A stretch of 64,000 nucleotides of DNA from Datnioides undecimradiatus. Its lineage: Eukaryota; Chordata; Actinopteri; Lobotiformes; Datnioididae. Of this stretch, positions 11,055 through 23,305 are shown in pieces. The stretch lies in NCBI GenBank assembly GCA_008933995.1, contig WARS01000032.1:744001-808000 (forward strand), in the 5' to 3' direction. The notes below the pieces were generated by a model. The model ran no database searches and was not told the origin of the DNA. It saw only the letters and a program-made list of their open reading frames with translations. The translations under genes were made by a program, and so were the position numbers. Numbering within the stretch: position 1 is the first letter of the stretch; every line of letters begins with the position of its first letter.

Positions 11055-14000
11055 TCTCATTTCAAAAGAGAGATAATTAAATGGATCATAAACCAGTGTC
11101 TAATAAAAGATGCATTCTCTCCAGGGATTATAGTGACAATGGATTTGTAATTGCTCAACACCAGCCAATCTTTCATTCATAAATCAACTAATATCCTTTC
11201 AACTATAGCAGGTTTGAAACAGAATCAAAGGCTTATCAGTATTCATTGGTGGAGAATACATTTACTCACTTACTGTAATTACACATACCTTACGTTACTT
11301 ACTCAACTTCAACTCATTTTAGAGGGAAATGCTACATTTATACTTCAGTTTACTTATTTAAAATGTATCTAAAATCACATGACCAACTAATTAAATATAA
11401 TACTTTGCTACAGAGGCCACACAAAATCTCATAGGTGTTTTCAGTTATGTTACTTGTGTGTTTGTGTATGGTTTTGCAGCCTACTCAGGTTGGAGCTGTG
11501 CAAGGCTATGCTGGAAATTACATGATATCATTATCAACTTAAAAGACTGTAAGACCACTATAAGACCAATAGCAGATTCCCCAAAGTCCCACATGATGAT
11601 AAGTTGTGGGTACAAATTATGTTGTGTGCTTACTGTTAAAAAAGATAACCCATCTTTCAGGACCTTCAAGGCTCCATATTTTAACTCTCCATAAAGGGCC
11701 ATCTTTTGCATAGTGAGTACTTTCAGCATTTTGCTGATAATATTTTAATTCACGTAGGATATTGAGTGTTGGACTTTCAGTATTTTTACACTGTGAAACT
11801 GTGACTTTTATTTCAAGAACCTCTTCCCACACTGTCAGTATTATCTTAAGTGGATATAACACAAGGCTGGAAACAGTTCAAAGAATGAAAATAAGTTAAA
11901 AAATACATTTACTGCAGGTATGAAAAAAGCATAAAGTAAATCAAAATCAGGGCTGTAAAACAGTCTCAGAAAGTAGATGAGTTTCTTAAACAATACCCCA
12001 AGTTAAAATACAGTACACTCAGTGATAAAATCAAAGGCAGTTTAGGGAGCAAAAAAGTCAGTTTTGTTATGAACTGAAAAGAAAAATGATTTTGTCTCAC
12101 ATCATCTATTCTTCACAAAAAAAACGAGTTTCAGCCCGCAGAGGAACACAAAATCTTTCAATTGAAGTAAATCATATCACTAAAGCTGCAGATATAGCAG
12201 CCAGTAACCAGGCCATGCTGCAACAAGTGGCTCCTCCTCCTTCCCTCTCTCACTTGGGTACTTAGCCTCATTCTTTATCTGATTGCAGACATTTTGAAGA
12301 GCAGCTTCCAATTAAAGGAAGGATTAAAGCATTAGCACAATTCTTTGCATATATTTGTCATGTCTGATGAGAAATGTGTAAAGGGATGAGGCATAACAGT
12401 CCTTAAGTGTCTGTCCTCTGTAATCCTTAAACCACATCTCAACGTAATATCTTCATTTATCGTAGAAAAAGAATACACAGCAATATCACTGCAAGATGGA
12501 ATGATATTGCTGGGATTTCCTGATCCCTACTTGCTGGTACTGTTGCAAAAATATAGAAGATCTGTTTGGCATTTAACACCAATCAAGAGAGATATTGAAT
12601 ATTATTTTTAAAAGGTTATTAAAACCATTAATCTACATGATTCAGCATATTTAAGGCACAGGTATCCAAGAAGTTGGATTGAAGTAAGAAACTTTGTACA
12701 TTGGTAATTCACATTTCTAAAGGAAATGTAATGATCATTAGACTCTAGAGAATATAATAACTAAAGAAATAAATTACTAAGGACATGTATTAAACTGTGG
12801 GTACATTAAATCTCAGACTTTCAAATGATGCTATGAAGATTTTAAATGTATAATGATGTATGATAAGATAAAAATGATGAGGTAAGCATTTCATGCCTTA
12901 CTTAAAATACTGCAATGTGTGAAATGAAAAAAGTTGTGTGAGGTGCTCCCGGATTGAAAAACCATTTCTTTCAAGCATTGGGGTTGTTAAAGGCTGTATT
13001 TAACTATGAGTGTTACATTAAACAGGATGCAACATTATATAAATGCAAAGCCATGAAGTGGCCATGAGAAAGAAAGTTAACAAATCGAGGACATGGTTTG
13101 CACCATTGAGCACTTAAATGTTATTCTGTACACATAAGATACAAAATGTTCACAGGTGATTGGTGGGCACAACAATGCTGACACAGTGGATTGTAAGATG
13201 GGGTTTCACCAGTAAATGCAGCGACAACTTTGCCTGTTGAAGTCCCTCCTGCCCAGCTGGTCGCTGCTCATCATCCCTAGCCAAACTTCACTGTTAAAGT
13301 GTCTCTAGTCTTAGCAGAGTGGACAGGCCGGATGTCCACAGGGCGGGCTGTCGCCAGGCTGTCCCTTCTCACACACAGAGCTTGGAAAAACAACAGACAG
13401 CAGCCAGGACTACTTGTTTTTTGCCGTGGCAGGGCAGAGTTTGTTTTGAGAGCTGTGGCTGCCATGGAGTTTATTTTTTCCATAGATGTCTGTGTTGCCT
13501 GCCTTGGTGATGCATTATTCTACTGTTAATTACAAGTGTGATGCTTTTTAATTTGTATAGATCAATACTGCTTGTTTTGCTTCTGCTGCAATATCCACAG
13601 ACTTTTTATAGATTTTGTATTTTTTTCTTTAATTGTCTGAGTTTTGTCCTCTTTTCTAATTCTGCCAGGCGCCTCCTGTTGCACTTGTATATTGATTAGT
13701 GCAATTATTTTCTTTCATAACAGTGTTCTTTAATTTAACTGCTCAATCAGGACAGGCTTGGTTGAAAAAAAAAACAATTAAAAAGTAACCTAAATTATTA
13801 GGTTTAGTGCACAATAAGTAAGTAAGTTAAATGGAATATGAGTTACAACATTGTAACATAAAACTTTACCTAGAGTATCTTATAAATAACCTAATCCAGC
13901 CACATGGGGTCATAAACCAATGTACTTCTTGTGCCGGTTTGTTGTTGTGTGTTTTATTAATAGATGGTCAGTAACAGAATAACCACTTCTGGTAGCTCAG

Positions 14001-15268
14001 ATAGTTGATGGCAGAATGTTAAATGAAGTGATTATGTACATTTTTCTTTTACTCCTGATATTTACACTATCCATCTATCAGCTGCTTTGAGTTACAAAGT
14101 AGATACTGCAGACTGTTACTGCTGCATCAATGGAGCTTAAACGAACTAATATGTCCTTCCCAGTGCAAGCTACTGTATATAGTGGTTAGATAGTCCCGTC
14201 AATGCCTGTTAGCATATTAATTAGAGACGGAGCTGATAGATAAGTGAAAACAGTTTGTGAGCGATTTCCTTTGGGTTTTGCATGTACTTCTTGATCTTCT
14301 CTTTGAATAAGGTATCTCTAATTATCTCCTCAGATATAAACTGTATATGTGTCTTCTTATAAATTATTTATGCAGCAATAGGTTTACACACAGAAAGGTA
14401 TCTCATCTTTGGCTCTGACAATGAAGCAAGGACAGTGGTAATGAGCTGGTTACATTTACAATGACAATATGAAATTACAAATGTATGTTAGACCACGAGA
14501 TAAAACTTAGGGTCAGTGTTTACAGAGTTGGAAATCAAGGTAGACACAAAGGGTCCTAAAGATCTAATTTATTGCAAATTATTACTCAGACACATACATT
14601 CTAGGGCAACATCACTCTCCTCTTTGTCATGAAAAACTGCTGCTTTTAATATCCAGTTACTGACGAATACCATGCTGCTTCAGTGTGACTTAACACCTGC
14701 AAAGGCTTGAAAAATGGGGTGTGAATGCCTTGAAAACAAAAGAACATTTCCACAAGAGATGAAAATGCTAACCGTCTGTGGCGCTGTCTCTCTCTGAATG
14801 CATTGTGCTCGCACTGAGCATCTTAATGGGGGGCAGCAGAAAGTTTATCTGAGGGCACTTTTACAACAACTCTATTTTGAGAGTTTTATTCCAGCCTTTG
14901 AGTGTTTATCTTATCTCTCATTTTTGCCTTTGGCAGGTCGCAAAGGAGATCAGTGCCAATCAACGTCTACTGTGGTTCAAAGAACTCCATCAAGATGCCG
15001 AAAATGTGGATCTCAGTCCTCGCACTCCTGCAGTGTTGTCCACTGTGGGAACATTTTGCCACAATGGACAGAATGACAGAGTAGCAACCTCCACTATGGA
15101 GCCTTGTGTGAATCAATGTGTTTTTGTATACAGGCTTTACTGAACTTGACACTTCAAACCATATGCAAAGAAAAAGCAAACTTTAATTTATAGTTCATTT
15201 TATGTGATTTAGATTAAAGAAAATGAGCTGAGGATTTAACTGCATCCTCTTTTGGACACTATAGAGCA

Positions 15269-15308
15269 GCTTTTCAGAAGCTTTTCAGAAGCTCTCAGCT
15301 TCTAAAAG
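15269..15308. repeat. Tandem 11-mer followed by inverted copy
   Basis: GCTTTTCAGAA twice in tandem (15269-15279 and 15280-15290), then AGCTTCTAAAAG (15297-15308), which pairs with the second copy with one bulged base. Confidence 0.7.
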
Positions 15309-16379
15309 TTTTCACTTAGCTCAAAGTTTGTGCAACCGTGTGCTGGAAATGCATAAAATCCTCCTGGCAAATACTCAAAGTATGATGCGCAGAATTAGTG
15401 GCAGAGTGACAGAGTGATCCCCTGTGTGTGCCTCAGGTGTACGGCACGCAACACACCTCTGTGTAATTTAATTCAGAAAAGGAATCTGATTGACATGTTG
15501 TCTCTTCAAGGCACAAAAGCTGATTAGCAACTCGCTTGTGACTGCTGCATGCCACAATTAAAGATTTAGCATATATAAGTATACACTCTTAATTAAATAT
15601 CTGATGCGAGGTGCATCCCTGCATACAAAGTATGGTCTGGAGATTTCAAGGGCAACTTTCGTGCATACATCTATTGATTATAGCTTATCCATGCTCATGC
15701 TACATATGTGGCCAAACAACAGACAAAACAAATCTGTTTTTCAAATGTCAACTGCACCTTATGTGGCAAAACAAGAGTACTGTTAAGCAACAGTAATGTC
15801 ATAGCAGACATCTCTACAGTGGAAAGTCCTCTAAACTTGTAACATGGCACAGTACAAAGTCACAGCTTCATAGAGGTGATGGAGGTGTTCATTAGAACAT
15901 CTGAGTGGCTTGTTGGTAAGAAATGGCAGTGGGCATTTGTGACCTGTCTCCTGCTCAGCAGGGTATATATTGCAGCTATGTCAGTGCTGCCCTAAACAAA
16001 AAGGCTGTTTGCCAAGGTGAATGGTAAGTGTAAATAGCCTATGCAAATTAAGTAGCATTGGGCCCGGCATCACAAGGCGTGCGCCACATGCAACCCATCC
16101 GCAAACATAAACAGCAGCCGTATGTTGTTGTTATTTAGACTTTCTGAGGCTGCTGCATGGTCAAATCAATACATTTTTTAAGAAAAAGAAAAACATCCCC
16201 CTCAGTCATTTCATCCTGGCGTTGTGTCTGAGCAGCATGTCTATTGTTCAGAGGGAACCAGCTTGCAAAACACTCTCCATTCACCAATAACATCAGGGAA
16301 GGCTTTCATATTTCTCGGAAAAGGCAAAACAAAATGAATTAAGGTGGATCAATATATTTAAATGAAAGCCTGCCATCAC

Positions 16380-16525
16380 TGAGTTCATTTACATGCACTT
16401 ACAATTCAACCTGATTAGTGAGAATAAAGCTTTTACATGGTTTCCAGTAAGCCAATTTTCCCAGTAAGCCAAGTTTACGTGATCTGACTGGCTAATCCTC
16501 AGAAGGATGAAGAGTGGCTGATAAG
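16380..16525. repeat. Possible MITE-like fragment with a short tandem duplication
   Basis: GAGTTCATTTACATGCACTT resembles the terminus of fish miniature elements that begin near TTTACATGCACTT. Within it CCAGTAAGCCAA occurs twice in tandem (16442 and 16459). The opposite terminus is not recognisable, so the call is weak. Confidence 0.3.
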
Positions 16526-19157
16526 AAACAATTGCATTTTGATTTTTAGTAGAAAAAAAGGAAAAACTGTTTTGCATTTGCATTATTCACCTTCTGTTGT
16601 ATTTCAAAAACTATTGTAGCTCTATTTTTCTTGTGATCCCAGGACACATTCGGTAGGTGATCACTCCTGCAGTGTGATCTTGCCTCCTGCCTGTTTCTTC
16701 TCCTTTACTGCCGCTTGTCTCCCCTCAGGAAATCGATGAAAAGCAAAGTGAATGAGAGGAGACAGCTGCAAACAGAACTTTGACAGTTGATTACCAACGT
16801 CTTCATAGTCCACGTTTAGTACAGAAGAAGTGTCCCTTGTACAAGCTTTAGTTGAATAGAAAAAGGTTACTCAAAAATGCTCCTTTTCTTTAAACAGCAA
16901 ATGAACTTTAAACACTGTCTGGATGTAAAATTGATCATTGCCTTTATAGCTTTCTTCTATCTGAAAAATGTAAACTGTGGACATTTGTCAGTCATGGTTA
17001 TTGTTTCTTATTAGTGTAAATATTCAGCTTTAAACAGTTTACGCAGATCAGGGCATTTATAGCTTGTGTGTTAAGAAAATCCTTATCTATCAGGATAAAA
17101 AGATGTTGCTCGAATGGATACATGGACATAAAAGAAGAAATGCGTGGGCTGCCAGGGTACTTCTAATTAGATGAATAAAAACAGAAATAAATGTACTAAT
17201 GGCACAATCAGTTTCTGTCACAGGCCAACCCCACTACAGTAGTTATGCAATGAGAAGTGACACTGATGATAAGTTAAATATTGGAATTTGTTGGGTTAAC
17301 ACTTGCAGCAGCACTGATGAATTAAAAGCACTCTAGGGCCATCTGAAGTCTTTCAGCAAAAGTGAAGATGTACTTGTTTCTGAATGTGATTTCTGTGTTG
17401 CTATGATTGGTTTAACGCCCAGCAATAAATCACATCTTGGAGGAGGTGCAGTGGCAGATCACATGAATCATCATGAATCAGCCCAGGTCCATGTCTTCCG
17501 AGAAATATAATAAACACAGTAGTAAACAGAAAATGTACCGAATGAACTGAATTTATTGCCCGTTTTCTCCCATAAGAGATTTTACACTAATTCACTAATG
17601 AAAGAGTGTAAAACTGCACTGTTTCTAAATTTAGTTCAGATTTAGAGCAATGTTTTCATTGTTCTCTTCTTTATACTCTGTTTACTTTCAAAAATTTTAT
17701 TTGTATTTTGCAATTAATAAATACTTAATTTCTTTATGCAATTCGTCATATTTTTTCATTGCTTCAGGTCTTGATCAGTTTTTTAGATATTTGCTAAAAT
17801 GCCATTTCTTCACACAATCACACTCCGCTAATACATTTAATCCATATGATCCTTACACACTGGATTTTCACTTGCATTCAAGACCATTCATTTTCTGTAT
17901 TCCATTATGCCCACAGGGAACATTAAAAATGTATTGACTCTTTTCAATTTGTTCATCCAGGAGTCAAATGTGTATACATTGCTGTAGTTAGTGTACATAA
18001 CATTCATTATTAGGCCCTGCATTATTCTGAGGACAGAAACAGAGGGATGCAAATGTCTTAGAGACAAATGGATGCAAAGTGTAAGAGGGAAACTAATTGC
18101 AAGAAAGAACAAGAGGAAGGAAATTAGCATTACTGATTGCCACTGTTGTGTATGTGTTTGGTATTTATGTATATGTGTATGCATGTTTGAATTGAAGGGA
18201 GCAGGGGCTCTTAGTGAGACATACAGTAATATCCTGATTAATGTCAGCACCTCCTAGGCATCTGTTGCCACGGCTACATGCTGGGGATTAATACTGGATA
18301 TTAGTGGAGGTGGACTGTTGTAACAGTAACACCGAAGGGAGCCTTTAACAGATGAGAGAAGGTGACAGTGTAAGGGCATGAATAACATAAATTAGGGATT
18401 CTGAATGAAGAAGATTAGCTCTAAGACAAATATTTCACAGTCAGGGACAGAAGTCTATCAGCAGACCACGGACAAAAAGGAATTAGAAAGCCAGCATGAT
18501 AAAATTCCAATTAAAACTTTTTCCTTTTTTCTTTTGATCATGGTCTTTGTATGCTTTACAAAAAAGATCTTAAATGAATTAAAGTGACTCAAGTGAAGCT
18601 GCTGGTGCAAACTGAGCATTGTTCTTATTGCTGCTCCCCTTACATCCCAGTGGGGATTTCACTTCTCTCCCAGTAGAGAGCTGCGGAAGTCATTGCTAGA
18701 ATAACACCTGCTGACGCACAAGACTCTCACAGATCTCAGCGAAGTGTATTTGTGTCTGCTGTTCGACTCTTAAACCGACAAAGTGACATTCAATTGCCGA
18801 CCCTTTTGAATCTCTTCTTCAAGCTTCACTCAAGGAGAGGTGGCATCTGAAACAGCTGCTGAGACAGATTACAGGGATGACAGCTGAGTGTTAATGGACC
18901 AGGGCTCTGCTTAGATCAGGCAGGGAGGGGAAGAAGGAAGGAAGATGGAAAGTTTAAGTCTGGGAGTGAAATTTCATGCATGTCAAAACCAAGCTGCGAT
19001 GTTGAAATGGGAGACAGGACACACTGAGTGCCTGGCCTCATTTAAACAATGGCGTATCATCTAATACTTGTAGACAAGGCAGTGGAGACAAAGGAAAAGG
19101 TACTTAATTATAGATTGCAGTAGTTGACCCGATAAGGTGAACAACCATGAGGATATA
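16526..19157. other. Non-coding upstream DNA, no gene seen
   Basis: AT-rich with no recognisable exon; contains the possible X-box/GGATTA cluster at 18264-18290. Confidence 0.6.
18264..18290. promoter_or_regulatory. Possible RFX X-box with adjacent GGATTA homeobox-type site
   Basis: GTTGCCACGGCTAC (18264-18277) resembles the RFX consensus GTNRCC-N-RGYAAC with one mismatch; GGATTA (18285-18290) is an OTX/PITX-type site. A candidate for a conserved non-coding element, unproven. Confidence 0.2.
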
Positions 19158-19843
19158 CACTCACCAGACGCTTCATTAGGTACACCTGTTCAGTCTAATG
19201 TGATCCAATACCACATCTCTGCCAGGAATTGTTTTACAAAGCTTATCATTTCTCAGTTACTTAGGGCGATAATTCTATCTTATATTTATCATTTACATCA
19301 TATAGAGTGGTGGTGTTGCGCTGGAGTGCTTTTTATTGAAGGTGTTTAATATTCTAGCCAGTTCATGTACACGACAGGGGTGGACAAAATATTAGAAAAC
19401 CTCGATATAATGTAATCTAGTTCAAGAAAAAACAAAAACAAGCCCATGATTATCATTATTATTACATGATAAACAAAAAGTAGTTTGCCATGAATTCAGT
19501 GATGTTTGTAAAAAAAATAAAAAAAATGCAACATTTAAGTTTATTTCAGTCACGAAGATGATGGTACAATTGTATTGTACTTCTTTATATAGGCTTTTTA
19601 CCTGCAAACAATATTTTGCACTGGTCAGGGGCACTTGGCTGAAAACTTGTTTTAAGGTTTTACTTAAATTGAAGAAAAAGTTTGGAAACATCCGGTGTAC
19701 GTCAACACAACTACAACTACAACCTCAACAATAAACATCTCATGAAATAAATATCTCTCTGACGGTGTCAATCAAAACTAACATCATTATATTTATACTA
19801 TATTGTATTGGATCACATTAGATTGTACAAGTGCTCCTGAGTG
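19158..19843. mobile_element. Foldback-type non-autonomous DNA element with long imperfect inverted ends
   Basis: The left end CACTCACC..CTTCATTAGG and TACACCTG resembles a common teleost repeat terminus. An 18-bp block, TCTAATGTGATCCAATAC, at 19194-19211 recurs as an exact inverted copy at 19805-19822, and both ends finish in CACTCA/GAGTG. The right arm lacks about 15 bp relative to the left. The interior carries GGGGTGGACAAAATATTAGA and no recognisable protein. I see no clear target duplication. Confidence 0.55.
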
Positions 19844-21179
19844 CAGAGCAGAAATAACATTAATAATAAATATTTCTTATGGATTTTAAAGTACAGCTGG
19901 TTTCTTAAAGCTAAAATATTTTATATAAATGTTATTTATTCATGTAACCATGCCGTGTTCATGAGCCACACCGTCTAGTGAGCTGTCCACTGTTAAAGAA
20001 AGTAATTGCGCTAATTGTGTGTTTCAGCTTATGTTTTTTTTTTTTGAAAACTTGCGCTCAGCTGGTATAAAATTACCTTACAGTAAAATAAGGATGCAAT
20101 TTGCTTATTGACACATTCAGGAGATATGTAACATTATAATGTGGTAATTATTATCCTGCTCTTTTCAGTTATTGTAGGCCCTGCATTCACTGTACTTGCT
20201 CCGTTTTTGTCTCCACCAATTTACAAAGGAAAATGCTCTCCTATATTCAGCAGCTAAATCTCAGGGTTGACTGGTTACGTCTTAAAACACGAGATGAGAT
20301 AATAAGGTCAATGACAACAGTGGGAGTAAACCCAAATATTAAAGTTATAGGTTAATAACACCGCAATGAAGAGCTGAGGGGAAGTACTGATGGTGATTTT
20401 TTTGTGTTCATAATGAGGAGCGACCCCTTTCACAGTACATGCAGTGATATAATCCATTGCTGGTATGAAGATATGTTTTAAATGCACTTCCATCCCAACA
20501 AGCTCAATATTATTGGCAATCTGATTTACAAATGAACACTTTACATTCTTTTTTCAGACACTTTTTAAACATCACTTAAATATCACAAATACAATGGTGA
20601 CTAAACTGAATTTAGGTGGGAATGTTCCAGATTTAGTTCCTGTTGATGGCTTGCCCACCACCCCCATTCATTCATCCCTTTTATGAGCTTTTACCATGGT
20701 GATGGATGGTTTGTAACAGACTGCTTTGTCATTTCTCTAAGATCTTCAGTATAGAAGTTGCATTTTGAGTTTAATTCCTCCCTGTATCACAGATATTATT
20801 TCTTTTTCTTTTTTCCATTAATATATAACTTCTGATTGTTCCTTTACAGTGGTCTCTTTGTGATTCACATATGAACTAGTGAGGGGACATTCAGCATGCA
20901 TGGCATATGGCAGATTCACAGAGCTTGTTTGAGGTCAATGATATCATGGAAATTAATCTCTATGAAAAATCTGCGGTGGTCTCCATTTGCACAAATTAAG
21001 CATGTCAATTATAATAATAACTTTATTCATGTGCACAGAGGCTTTTGAACTAATTCATTATCATAAAACAATTACACCAAAAACTGTGTAAATTTGGATT
21101 TGCACAGCGATATTGGACAGCTTTTCATGTTGAGTCAGATTACAGATTAAGAGTCTGGAAAATGTAATTCACATAGTGC

Positions 21180-21195
21180 AAAAAAAAAAAAAAAA
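21180..21195 (+). repeat. Poly(A) tract, 16 bases
   Basis: Uninterrupted A run. No target duplication or retrocopy body could be recognised next to it. A similar run is at 22696-22711. Confidence 0.85.
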
Positions 21196-23154
21196 GAGTG
21201 TGCACAAGTGTAGGTTAATGGAGGATTTACTTCAAATAACCATTAAAATGTGACAGGTCATAGGGTAGGTGAAAGCTAGGGAGACCCACTTACTGTATCC
21301 AAGGGGGGAAATGATTATGACATGATTTATATATGTTTCTCTTTATATTACATAACACAGTTCTTTTGTAATTACACTGAACTGAAATGTACATCCTCGA
21401 TTATCAGTGGGCCCACCTCTCTCTTGTTTTTGCAGCTTAGACATTATTTCCTCTATTGGGATGTACTATGCACTATACTGTACAAAGACACATGAGGGAT
21501 CAGTGCAGATTCATCTCAGACAAAAGAGAACAGGAAATTAAAGCATAAAGCTAACCTACACAGAGCGTGAGAGTGTCCACACATACATTCATCACACTGA
21601 TTCAAAACTGAGCTATACAATGTATAAACCATCTTATCTGTATTTATAAGAAAATAATTCCTTTAATGACTGAAATCTCATGTGTTCACCTGGGCAGCAC
21701 TGCTGTCCAAAATGCAAAATTTTAATCATCAGTTGGCTGTGGTGGCCCACTCACAGGTGCAAACGCTAGTTGCTAAATTGTTCAATTACGAATCAGAGCA
21801 GAGGGCCAAAGGTGTCTCTCCTGTCTTGGAGATGAATCAATGGTACCTTTGCCATGAGAGATAGAGGGGGAGGATGAATAGGAGGAAGATGGAGAGCATC
21901 CTGGGTTGTATCAATCATGCCAGGCAATATTTCCCCTGCTGTTTAACCAGACAGAGTACTGTGAGTAATGTGGAATAAAACCAAATCCTGAAATCACCTT
22001 TATCTTGGTCTTTAAGAGAAACTGTAGCAGGTGTGAGCCTCTTATCGTATTCTTATCATGTTTCATGTCTTATCTTATTTTTCTTTTAGCAGATCATCCC
22101 TCAAAGCTGGTTCTTAAAATGATTTATGCATAGAAGGTCACGTATTCTCATTTGAATACGAATGTCAGCTTTTCGGCCATATAAAAAGGTTTCAAGAGAT
22201 TGGTGTAATTTTGCATTTTGAGTGCATGTTGTTGAGCAGGATCTTGGATTAATAGACAGAAAACAATCAGTGAAGCCTTTTTGCTGTTAAATTTACAATA
22301 ATGCACATGTTGTGTGGTGTTTGTTTACCAGTTCTTTGCATGCTGTACAATTGCTGAATCACTGCCTTGCTGTTCAGAAATTGCTTAGTTGTTAATTAAA
22401 ATGAATTCAATTTGCAAATGCATATTAAGTGTTGTAGCCAATAAATTAGCATTAGGATTAGCAGGACAAATTATTAAAACCGCATTCTCAAAGACAACCA
22501 AATGAAAATGTTAACTATTGTTCCAGGCAAACAACCTGGTTAAGGTGAGCATTGCATACTGGCCATTTCCCCACCAGTATGGCTGAAATATTCAACAAGA
22601 TAGCCTTGAGATCTTTGTACCATTAATGAAGGTTTGAGGTTGCATCCTGCCAAACTGTCTTGGAGACAGTAGTATTTCCACACAGGCTATAAATGAAAAA
22701 AAAAAAAAAAACCCCAAACAAACAAGAAAAACTAAACTGAAACAGAATAATACCTGCACTAAGTTAACTTCAATAAGTTCATTTTATTTAGAACCTTTTT
22801 TGTGATTCTGCTTTTGTCAGTAAGCTTAAAGTCCTCACTTATTTCTCTAACTTGATGCATCAAATGGTTTGCTACAAATAACCTTTGGGAAGTTGTCCTT
22901 CCTTGTCCTGGAAACTGTTTGGAAAAGTACGGGGACTTTAAGTGCTTGATGGCAGATCCCAAATATTCTTGAGAGCTGCCATTGTTGTTTAAGGAGAAGC
23001 CAGTAGTATAGCCACTGTGGTTTGGGTACAGGCGCTCAACTTGCCTGATAAGATGGATTCTGAGCTCATCTGATCTTCTGTGAACCTGATCAAGCTGCCT
23101 TGTGAGGTAACCTATTTCACATGGATGAGCAAATGTCAGATTGTGGTGTGACCT

Positions 23155-23305
23155 GGTCTGTTAGTCCACCGCTATAGTCCTGGCTGGAATATCTTTACAG
23201 ATATTGGATGGATTACCATTAAATTTGAGACAAACATTCAAGATGACCAAAAGATGATGATGGATTGACTTTGATGATCATCAAGGTTAAAATGTTGAGT
23301 GAAAG
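23155..23305 (-). repeat. Partial dispersed teleost repeat (family A)
   Basis: GTTAGTCCACCGCTATAGTC, CTGGCTGGAATATCTTTACA and ATTGGATGGATTACCATTAA correspond to one end of the family A repeat, reverse orientation. The copy decays after about 150 bp. Confidence 0.55.

Larger units (their letters stand above)
7111..16379. other. Non-coding upstream DNA, no gene seen
   Basis: No exon with family similarity. The 116-codon frame at 9547-9897 and overlapping frames at 13277-13529 lack recognisable domains. The segment 9640-9760 is locally richer in CpG and resembles decayed repeat sequence. Short inverted repeats at 8269 and 15269 are listed separately. Confidence 0.6.

Noticed and set aside
13277..13529. 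Overlapping frames in a locally G+C-rich patch
   Set aside because: No family similarity, and frames on both strands are equally open; may be regulatory or a repeat but is not supported as coding.
14772..14790. REST-like half site (GGCGCTGTC)
   Set aside because: The second half of the RE1 consensus is absent at the proper spacing.
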